Assembly (NCBI GenBank): GCA_016714125.1
Contig: JADJNX010000023.1
Location: forward strand, 73,385 to 137,384
Source: Ignavibacteriales bacterium
GTDB lineage: Bacteria > Bacteroidota > Ignavibacteria > Ignavibacteriales > Ignavibacteriaceae
Length of the DNA: 64,000 bases
Reading direction: 5' to 3'
Every line of letters begins with the position of its first letter. The stretch's first letter is position 1. Below, piece by piece: positions 36,732 through 44,940 of this stretch. The notes under the pieces are model-generated. The model was not told where the DNA came from and did not search any database. It saw nothing but the letters and a program-made list of their open reading frames with translations. The position numbers and the translations under genes are program-made.

Positions 36732-39700
36732 ATGATCAAATCCCTTTTCCCTCTGCTGATAATTGCTCTTTCCGGCTTTATCCACGCCCAGGAATCCCAT
36801 TCACCTGATGCTTTGATGCTCAGGTTCCCGGATATCTCAAAAGACAAAATTGTCTTCTCTTACGCAGGTGACCTCTATTCTGTCCCAAAGACAGGTGGCA
36901 CTGCAACCAGACTAACTTCTGTTGCCGGAAGTGAAGCCTATGCAAAATTTTCACCAAACGGTGACAAAATAGCGTTTTCCGGAAATTACGACGGAAATGT
37001 CGATATCTATACCATCCCTTCATCAGGTGGTGTACCGGTTAGATTAACCCATAATCCGACCCCGGACATGGTAAACGAATGGTTTGTCGATGGCAACTCG
37101 ATCCTTTTCCGTTCACAACAAAACTCTCCTTCTTACAGATACAACAAACTTTGGAAACAACCTGTTAAGGGTGGCATGCCTGAACTTTTGCCACTTGAAT
37201 ATGGCGAGTTTGCATCTGTTAGCCCCGATGGTAAAAAATTGCCTTTCAGACGATTGCAGTTGAAAACAGGACATGGAAACGCTATCGTGGTGGAATGACA
37301 AGTGTCATCTGGATTTACGATATCCAAAACAACACTTCAGAAAAAATCGCTGAGCATGAAGCTTCCAACGGTATTCCGATGTGGTTGGGCGACCGTATTT
37401 TCTTCTTGTCCGACCGTGACGGGAATAAAAAACTTAATATTTGGAGCTACAACACCTCGACCAAAGAAGTGAAGCAACATACATTTTTTGATGAATATGA
37501 TGTAAAGTGGCCTTCAGCCGGTGAAGATGAAATTGTTTTCGAAAATGGCGGGAAATTGCTGGTCCTGAATGTGGTAACAGGCAAAACCAGTGAAGTGAAG
37601 GTAATGATTCCTTCCGATCTGCCACAGATTAGACCAACCTTAAAAAATCTTCAGAGATTTATAAGTAATTTTGAAATTTCAAGAGATGGTAAAAGGGCTG
37701 CTTTTGAAGCCAGAGGAGAACTCTTCTCTGTGCCGGCAAAAGATGGTGTTACCAGAAATCTGACCAACACTTCGGGTGTTGCCGAAAGAGAACCCACATG
37801 GTCACCAGATGGTAAACATATAGCATATTTTTCAGACGCATCGGGTGAATATGAACTCTACATCATCCCTGCAGATGGTAAAGGAGATGCAAAAAAACTC
37901 ACTGATCTTGGTGAAAGTTATAAACAGGGAATCTTTTGGTCACCTGACAACAAAAAAATTGTATTTAACGACAACTTTGGCACCTTGTTTATTCACTCCC
38001 TTGAGAACAACAAAACAACAAAAATTGACAAAAACAATTATGGTTATTTTTTCAACATAAGCTGGTCATCAGACAGCAAGTGGGTCGCATACGACAATAA
38101 CACTCAGTATGCTCACTCAACCATCTTTGTATATAATGTCGATTCGGGTGAGTCAAAACAGCTTTTCTCCGATTTCTACAACTGCTCGTTGCCGGTATTT
38201 GATCCCAAAGGTGATTATCTCTATTTCTATGGAATGAAAAACTTTGATGCAACATATTCCGATCAGGACCCAACCTGGGTATATAACAACTCAACAAATC
38301 TTTATGCAGTCACCCTTCGTGATACTGTAAAAGATATCTTCGCTCTTAAAAACGATGAAGGTGAAATGAAAGAAGAGAAAAAAGAGGATGCCAAGAAGGA
38401 AGACGCAAAAAAGGATGAGAAAAAAGACGAATCCAAAAAAGATGATAAAGCTGATGTAAAGAAGGAAGATAAATCGATAAAAATCGATTTTAACAACCTC
38501 GAAAGCAGAACCACCCTTATTAAAAAGCTTGGAAATGCCGGTGGAATGTATGCAGCAGAAGGTAAAGTTTTCTACATCCATTTTTCCGGAGCCAACAGCT
38601 GGAATACCGAAGGTGGTACCCTCTGGCTGTTTGATCTCGACAAAAGAGAACACAAAGAAGTTACAAAAGGAGTAAACCAGTTCAGAATTTCAGCTGATGG
38701 TAAAAAAATCCTTGTGCAAACTCCTGACCGTTCCTACTCAATCATTGATGCCGCACCGGGTGCCAAGGTTGCTGATGGTAAACTCGGCTTTGCCGATATG
38801 AATGCAACAGTTGACCCAAAACTCGAGTGGCAGCAGATATTTAACGACGCTTGGAGAATTGAACGCGATTTCTTTTATGATCCCGGAATGCACGGACTGG
38901 ACTGGAAGAAAATGAAAGAGCGTTACGGGAAATTACTCCCTTATGTTGCTCATCGAAATGATCTTAATTATGTAATTGGTGAAATGATTGCCGAGCTTAA
39001 CGTCTCACATGCCTATGTTGGCGGTGGTGATATGGAGAACCCTAAAGCATCTTCAGTTGGAGTTCTCGGATGTGATTTTGAACCGGATTATAACGCCGGT
39101 TACTACAAAATCACAAAGATTTACGAACCCTCTCCTTGGGATGCCTCTGAAGTGAGATCACCCCTTAGATCACCGGGTCTGAATGTAAAAGTAGGCGACT
39201 ACATAATTGCAGTTAATGGCGTTGCAGTAGATATGAAAACCGATCCATGGAAAGCTTTCCAGGGTCTCGCAGGTAAAACCATTGTTCTCACCATTAACTC
39301 AAAACCGGAAAAAACAGGCTCAAGGGATATCCTTGTAAAACCCGATGATGGTGAACAGACTCTCAGATATCGTGCATGGATCGAAAATAACCGTAAAAAA
39401 GTGGATGAAGCGACCAATGGAAAAGTTGGTTACATCTATGTCCCCAGCACAGGTATTGACGGTCAAACAGACCTCTACATGCAGTTTATGGGACAACTGG
39501 AAAAAGAAGCCCTCATCATAGATGAAAGATTTAACAGTGGTGGTCAGATCCCTGATAGATTTATCGAATTGCTAAATCGTAAACTCTACAACTACTGGGT
39601 TAGAAATGGATTTGAAGACTGGCATACACCATTTGTTGGTCATTTTGGTCCAAAAGTTATGTTAATCAATGGCTGGTCGGGCTCAGGCGGTGATGCATTC

Positions 39701-40024
39701 CCTGCCTACTTCAAGGCTGCCGGACTCGGAAAACTTGTTGGTAAAAGAACCTGGGGTGGACTCGTTGGAATCAGCGGTGGTCCAGGACTTATTGACGGCG
39801 GATTTGTTACTGCCCCATCCTTTGGTTACAGAGAACTAAATGGTGAGCTTGGAATTGAAGGTTATGGAGTTGATCCTGACTTTGATGTCGAGAATTATCC
39901 TCACGAACTTGCAAAAGGAAACGATCAGCAACTTAACAAAGCGATTGATTTGATGCTTGAAGCTCTGAAAAACAATCCTCCAAAAAAACCGGGTAAAGTT
40001 AAATATCCCGACAAATCGAAATAA
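36732..40024 (+). CDS. Tricorn-type S41 protease (frameshifted)
   Basis: A signal peptide (SLFPLLIIALSGFIHAQ) starts the protein, followed by beta-propeller repeats (PDISKDKIVFSYAGDLYSVP, PTWSPDGKHIAYFSDASGEY). The frame breaks near 37241; inserting one G restores SPDGKKLAFQTIAVENRTWK and the gene continues to 40024, about 1097 residues in all. An unusual Lys/Asp/Glu-rich insert lies at about residues 541-583. A PDZ domain (about 770-860) and the S41 core follow, with the catalytic serine in INGWSGSGGDAFP (about residue 983). Tricorn homologues degrade peptides to small products; this one would act in the periplasm. It stands alone between two terminators. Confidence 0.92.
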
Positions 40025-40035
40025 TTGCACAAAAA

Positions 40036-40069
40036 AAAGGCTGCCTCCAAATCGGGGCAGCCTTTTTTT
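40036..40069 (+). terminator. Intrinsic terminator after the tricorn protease gene
   Basis: GGCTGCC and GGGCAGCC form a GC-rich stem with A8 before and T7 after. It can also serve the convergent haem-binding gene. Confidence 0.85.
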
Positions 40070-40083
40070 ATAAAACTAAAACC

Positions 40084-40614
40084 TTAATATTTCTCGCCTT
40101 CGGCTTTTTCTCTTTTGTCTCTGCCGGTCTCACTTTTATTTGATTCCTTAATCTCCTTAAATTCCTGGGCACCGGGTGTGGGAGTGTTACTAAAAGTTTT
40201 CTGCAAACCCTTTATCAATTCCGCTTTTTCCATAATCGTAAGGTCGGCTTCTGCATGAAGAATTAAATAATCGGAAAGGGGCATTTCACCTTTTTGAAGT
40301 ACTTCAATTGCTTCTTCAGGTTCTTTTGTTCCGAGGGGATAATCTGAGAAATTAAAATGTCTGCGACCATTATAAACATGATTGTAAACTCTCCAGGAGA
40401 CTGGAGCTACATAAGAATACCACGGCCAATTGGTTTCGTTACTATGACAGTCAAAACAGGCTCTTTTAGCAAGTTCCCTTGTCCTTGGAGAATCCCAATT
40501 TGGTTCCCCCCTCACTACAGGATTTGTATGGTCAACCTGGAATATCTGAATAAGAAGGAAGATTGCTCCAACACCTATTCCCGCGTATTTAAAAATTTTT
40601 CTTGGTGATACCAT
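40084..40614 (-). CDS. Haem-binding domain (c-type cytochrome-like) membrane protein
   Basis: A 176-residue protein with an N-terminal TM anchor (YAGIGVGAIFLLIQIFQV) and a periplasmic haem-binding domain. The CxxCH haem motif lies in ACFDCHSNETNWPWYSYVAP, followed by SWRVYNHVYNGRRHFNFSDY, which matches the Haem_bd family of Bacteroidota. The C-terminus is charged. Probably a membrane-tethered mono-haem protein; its electron partner is unknown. It follows the small membrane protein gene by 9 bp. Confidence 0.88.
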   Translation of the reverse strand: MVSPRKIFKYAGIGVGAIFLLIQIFQVDHTNPVVRGEPNWDSPRTRELAKRACFDCHSNETNWPWYSYVAPVSWRVYNHVYNGRRHFNFSDYPLGTKEPEEAIEVLQKGEMPLSDYLILHAEADLTIMEKAELIKGLQKTFSNTPTPGAQEFKEIKESNKSETGRDKREKAEGEKY

Positions 40615-40623
40615 TAAAATTCC

Positions 40624-40998
40624 TTAAAATTTGATTTTTTCGTATGAACCATCAAGTCTGGGAATCACCTGAATGTCAACAAACAAGGCGAAGGCAAGTG
40701 CAGATGCGTAGAACACAAAGTCGAGGGGATCGAAAAGGCTCCCAAACAGAACCAAATCAAAATATTGAGCCACTTCAATACATGAAGCTAAAATGAATAT
40801 GATAATTGCCTTTGCAAATTTATTACCACTTATCTTTTTGAAGAGCACACTCAAAAAATATGCGACAATAACTACACAAATCTCCAACGCATAGTTATTA
40901 ATAAAACCATCAAAAGGTCCACCATAACCATCGAGTAGGAGATAGTAAGTTCCCGCCGCTCCTGCGGAAAAAATCAAAATTAAGAATAGCCGGATCAA
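40624..40998 (-). CDS. Small membrane protein, DUF2809/VanZ-like
   Basis: A 124-residue protein with four hydrophobic segments and the motif SCIEVAQYFDLVLFGSLFDP (about residues 75-94), reminiscent of DUF2809/VanZ-type proteins. TTG start with AGGA upstream. Paired with the haem-binding gene. Function unknown. Confidence 0.6.
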   Translation of the reverse strand: MIRLFLILIFSAGAAGTYYLLLDGYGGPFDGFINNYALEICVVIVAYFLSVLFKKISGNKFAKAIIIFILASCIEVAQYFDLVLFGSLFDPLDFVFYASALAFALFVDIQVIPRLDGSYEKIKF

Positions 40999-41116
40999 AT
41001 TATGGGTTCCTTTAGTGCAAATATCACAACTGAAAAGGGTAAAGAGACAATTTCACTCAAATTAAATAGAATCAACCGCTATATTAACAAAGATTTATCA
41101 AATTCCCAAATTAAAT

Positions 41117-42649
41117 TTAGAATCTGTTAACCATTTTTAATTCAATTCCTCTAAATTCGGGTTCATATCTGCAAACTCCACCGATGCAGATCACCCCGGC
41201 TTGCCTCGACCCGGCAAGAAGACTTAAATCTGTGTGCTCACCAATTTTGATTGTTCCCTGAATGTAGTTCCATAACAACCTGACCGTGTTGCCCGTTACA
41301 GGTTCCGATGTTTTCATCTCCATCACCCACGCAATTGAATACCGTGGCGAACGGAGATACTCAAGTGCTAAAACATCCGTAAAATAATTTGCTGATGTAG
41401 TCCTGTTTTCTGTCTGCTGATGTTCGACGATTAGGCGGAGAGTATTAATCGGATCAAATGAATATCTGATATCCAGAACACCCGTGTAATTCTGTGTGTT
41501 TTCCTCAAGTTCCTCATTATATCCAAAGGCAAAAATTGTTTTTAGATCATCCGACCAGACATTTGAATACTGCCCTGAAACTTCACGGTGGCGGAGTCTT
41601 GGGTCAAGATTTTGTCCAAGTATTCTCTGAATATATGAATCCTTACCAAGTGTTTTGGTTTCAGAATATTGAAGAAGTAATGAAGAAGCAGAAGTGAAGT
41701 TTAAATTTGCTTCTATTTGGAATCCTTGTTCATTATCTGCATCCAAAGTTGAAGGATGTCTGTTAAACAATTGGTAAGTATAATCTTTTCTTGTGGAGGG
41801 GGGTTGGTTATAGTTAACGGTTTGATCGTTACTCTTAAACCCAAAATTATCGTACAATTTATATTCACCCGTCAAGGAATAATCACCCAGGTAGTAGGAA
41901 GCAGACGCATATAATCCTTTACCAATAAAACTCTCGGTGCTGTTGAATATCCTGTTTTGAATGTCGGCGTTCTTTTTGAGACCATATTCAACATATCCAT
42001 CAAATCCCTCAAATGAGGTTTGCAGCCTCAGGGCACCAACATCTGTCCTTGTAGCCGGGTCATAGTCAGGTTTGTTTGAGGCAAAGGTGGCACCGGCTTT
42101 AAGCCATTTTAGACCCCTGTACTCAAGGTCAGCCAGGTAGAGGAAGTCTTTCCTCTCATTTTCTGAATTGGCTGCTGTTCCTGTAAGTGCCGTCATTCTA
42201 AAATTTGCATAATTAACTTTAACCAGCATGCCAAGCAAGTTATTATCTAGTCTGAGATTTCTATCCTCATAACTTTTTAAGATCATTCCTCTGCCAATCA
42301 TCGCATAATAATTACCGGCGGTTATCTCAATGTTGGTCTTTTTGCTTCCAAAATTGACAGTGAAATATTTAAATGCGATATCGGAATAATTTTCTTTACC
42401 CCGGCTTATAGCGGGACTGGGGTCATTTGGCTGGAATGTTTCGTATCTTATTCCCGCAGAAAAGTTTTCATATCTGTAGTCGATATTTAACCAGTCTTCA
42501 AAAATTGCTCTTTTAAGTTCGAGATCGTATGAAGCTTTCATCTGGTTGAACATACTGACTCCCTGTGGGAGTTTTGGCGCCGGGATATCCTGAGAAAATA
42601 GAACACCCGTAAAGAATATCATTGACAAACAGAGTAAAGATATTCTCAT
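41117..42649 (-). CDS. Outer-membrane beta-barrel protein, DUF6029-like
   Basis: A 510-residue protein with a signal peptide (ISLLCLSMIFFTGVLFSQ) and many alternating amphipathic strands ending in aromatic residues. The last residues, IELKMVNRF, end in Phe as expected for a barrel recognised by the BAM machinery. The DUF6029 assignment is from overall likeness only. Its ATG overlaps the tlpA-like stop (ATGA), so it is the last gene of a coupled four-gene envelope operon. Confidence 0.75.
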   Translation of the reverse strand: MRISLLCLSMIFFTGVLFSQDIPAPKLPQGVSMFNQMKASYDLELKRAIFEDWLNIDYRYENFSAGIRYETFQPNDPSPAISRGKENYSDIAFKYFTVNFGSKKTNIEITAGNYYAMIGRGMILKSYEDRNLRLDNNLLGMLVKVNYANFRMTALTGTAANSENERKDFLYLADLEYRGLKWLKAGATFASNKPDYDPATRTDVGALRLQTSFEGFDGYVEYGLKKNADIQNRIFNSTESFIGKGLYASASYYLGDYSLTGEYKLYDNFGFKSNDQTVNYNQPPSTRKDYTYQLFNRHPSTLDADNEQGFQIEANLNFTSASSLLLQYSETKTLGKDSYIQRILGQNLDPRLRHREVSGQYSNVWSDDLKTIFAFGYNEELEENTQNYTGVLDIRYSFDPINTLRLIVEHQQTENRTTSANYFTDVLALEYLRSPRYSIAWVMEMKTSEPVTGNTVRLLWNYIQGTIKIGEHTDLSLLAGSRQAGVICIGGVCRYEPEFRGIELKMVNRF

Positions 42650-43138
42650 AAAACCGCACCGAGAATTTCCACTAACTTCTCTTTAAGTTGAATTTCATCG
42701 CCTTTTTTATACCCGGAGTGAGAATAAACAATTTCACCTTTTGAATCGATAATTACTGTAAACGGTACTGTTGTGGCATAATATATTCTGGCGACATCTG
42801 AATTTGTATCAAGAAGTACGGGAACAGACAGTTTTTTTGCCTTCACAAACGGTTCAACCTTTGCAACACTCCTTTCACCATCCACTGAAATGGCAAAGGC
42901 TTTAAGCCCCTGATCTTTCAGTTCCTCATAAATTTTTCAATTTCGGGAAGTTCTTCGATGCAGGGTTTGCACCATGTAGCCCAAAAACTGATCAAAATTG
43001 GACCCTGTCCCAGGCTGTCTTCCAGCGAGATTATGTCTCCATCAAGATTTTCAAGCCTGAATCCGGGAGCTATTTTCCCTTCCTGAGCAAGAGAGAGGTG
43101 GTAAACAGAAACATTAATGCCGTAAGGAAATACTTCAT
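42646..43138 (-). CDS. TlpA/ResA-type periplasmic thioredoxin (two frameshifts)
   Basis: The start ATG 43138 overlaps the upstream stop (TAATG). A hydrophobic signal is followed, one base out of frame, by AQEGKIAPGFRLENLDGDII and the active site FWATWCKPCIEELPEI (CxxC). A second break in an A run near 42938 leads to SVDGERSVAKVEPFVKAKKL and VPFTVIIDSKGEIVYSHSGY. Repaired, it is about 164 residues, the usual TlpA size. It should reduce or isomerise disulfides in the periplasm; nearby exported proteins with paired cysteines are candidate clients. Confidence 0.87.
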
Positions 43139-43863
43139 TATTTCTCCAGGATCATTTTTTTGGTAACAGTGAATTTATCAGTTTTTAAGGTATAAAAGTA
43201 AACTCCCGAAGAAAGGTGGTTCATGTCGGTTTTCACCGAGTGGTTTCCCTGACCATAAAATCCATCGCTTATCACTGCAACCTCTTTTCCACTTGCATCG
43301 TAGAGGAGAAGTGAAATATTAGTGCTTGAAGGGAGTGAAAAATTAATGGTAGTGGAAGGGTTAAATGGATTTGGATAATTCTGACCCAAAGAGAATCCGG
43401 AAATATTGGATTCTTCTTCAACCGACACAAGCACCGATGCAGCCGTCAACTCAACTTCATAAACTTCACCGGCATTGTTCATATTCACTGCCTTCACCGT
43501 AACATTAGCTGTACCGTGATTTGCAAATGAGAATACATGGACCGAAAAATCTCTGGTTTCACCCGGAAGGATTGGAGAACTGCCATAATCCTGAGTGGTT
43601 GCAACACTGTCAACAAATGGAGCAAAACAACCCTCATCAAAACAGAGGGAAGAGGTCCAGTCGGTTGGCAACTGATCACGGGTTCGAAGTATATAAACGG
43701 TTTGAGGTACGGTGGAAATGTTTTTCAATTCAAAATCGAAAATCATCTCACTACCAAGTGTGTCGTTGACAACAGTATGATTTGGGATGAATTGGAAAGT
43801 CTGGGCGTCAGCTGTAATCGTTAAAAATAGAAACAGTGATAACGCCAATATCGTTTTTTTCAT
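43138..43863 (-). CDS. Small T9SS-secreted protein with cysteine pair
   Basis: A 241-residue protein. The start is ATG 43863 (MKKTILALSLFLFLTITADA signal); the longer reading frame upstream is not coding-like. The mature part is an Ig-like domain with an LCFDEGCFAPF cysteine pair. A T9SS type A sorting tail follows (FSLGQNYPNPFNPSTTINFS, ending KMILEK). It lies between an Omp28-like thioredoxin-fold lipoprotein and a TlpA protein, suggesting that its disulfide is managed by them. Function unknown. Confidence 0.83.
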   Translation of the reverse strand: MKKTILALSLFLFLTITADAQTFQFIPNHTVVNDTLGSEMIFDFELKNISTVPQTVYILRTRDQLPTDWTSSLCFDEGCFAPFVDSVATTQDYGSSPILPGETRDFSVHVFSFANHGTANVTVKAVNMNNAGEVYEVELTAASVLVSVEEESNISGFSLGQNYPNPFNPSTTINFSLPSSTNISLLLYDASGKEVAVISDGFYGQGNHSVKTDMNHLSSGVYFYTLKTDKFTVTKKMILEK

Positions 43864-43874
43864 GGTCAACTTAG

Positions 43875-44876
43875 TTAATTTGAAAATGCAGCCTGATATA
43901 TCTCTTTTGTTAGTTTGTTCTGTAGAAAAGCAACAACTTTGATCTTTGTCATATCCCAACCGTTACCGACCGGAATTGACAAATTGAAACTGAGTTCTTC
44001 ACCAAAATAGGTAAAATTGGCCGGCGTGCCGTCAGCACCTGTGAAAAACCCGCGCACTACATCATAAAATACTGTCTCACCATTTGATCCCGGAGGAGTG
44101 GCAAATGATGTCTCTGTTTGAATTGCCATTACATGCAGGATTAGATTCCCTGAAAGACTCGGGGTAAGAATCGCTGGATCAATTACCTTTAGACCTGCTT
44201 TTGCAAAGATCGTTCCACCACCAACTGAGTCTTTTACCGTCACTCTGAATTTTGCCGAGGCTGCCAACTGCTGATTTACATATTGCTTAATCTGCGTTGA
44301 GTCACTTGAAATCGGTTTTAATTTACCATCGATATAGGATGTAGGTGTGGAAAAGACATTATAAAACTGTGCTCTTTTATCGATTACAGTTTTATTTGCC
44401 TGATAAAAAAGATCCTGGGGTGAGGGGTAACTAACATGATACTTGATTATGAGCAACTGTTCACTACTATAAGTTCCTGTCATCAGTGATCGGATCACAA
44501 GATTTGACTGGACACAAGGTGAGCAACTGACATTCGCAAAATCTTCCAAAAGCACAAGTTTCTTTTCTGTAACAGGAGCAAGATTAAAGACCTCTTCAGC
44601 AAAGGAGTTTTTGGAAACTGTTACATTTTTCACTTCTGAAATGTAACCATCCTTTTCAACTCTTATTGAATGAGTTCCTGATTTTAATGTGAGAGTATCG
44701 GGCAGAAAATTGCCTGACATAACACCATCAACAAGTATAGCAGCATTTTCAGGACTACCTGAAACGGCCACCCTGCCTGTTGCTTCACTCTCTACATCAA
44801 CCGGTGGGGAGGTTTTGCATCCCTGTAGTATTATGACAGAAAGGAGAAGAACAATTAATACTTTTATTGATTTCAA
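43875..44876 (-). CDS. Omp28-like lipoprotein with PEGA domain and CxxC
   Basis: A 333-residue lipoprotein (lipobox VIILQGCK). A PEGA domain (about residues 35-95; GSPENAAILVDGVMSG, LKSGTHSIRVEKDGY) is followed by an Omp28/thioredoxin-like domain with the CxxC motif FANVSCSPCVQSN and YHVSYPSPQDLFY, FSTPTSYIDGK. Omp28-related proteins are common outer-membrane proteins of Bacteroidota. TTG start. First gene of the operon with the T9SS protein, TlpA protein and barrel. Confidence 0.87.
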   Translation of the reverse strand: MKSIKVLIVLLLSVIILQGCKTSPPVDVESEATGRVAVSGSPENAAILVDGVMSGNFLPDTLTLKSGTHSIRVEKDGYISEVKNVTVSKNSFAEEVFNLAPVTEKKLVLLEDFANVSCSPCVQSNLVIRSLMTGTYSSEQLLIIKYHVSYPSPQDLFYQANKTVIDKRAQFYNVFSTPTSYIDGKLKPISSDSTQIKQYVNQQLAASAKFRVTVKDSVGGGTIFAKAGLKVIDPAILTPSLSGNLILHVMAIQTETSFATPPGSNGETVFYDVVRGFFTGADGTPANFTYFGEELSFNLSIPVGNGWDMTKIKVVAFLQNKLTKEIYQAAFSN

Positions 44877-44940
44877 CTATTGCTCTCTATTACAGATATT
44901 TAACAGTCTTTTTGTTTTCTATTTTTTTACAATTATCAGA

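Noticed and set aside
38291..38653. 120-residue Phe/Leu-rich minus-strand frame
   Set aside because: Antisense of the Lys/Glu-rich insert of the tricorn protease; composition is a mirror effect.
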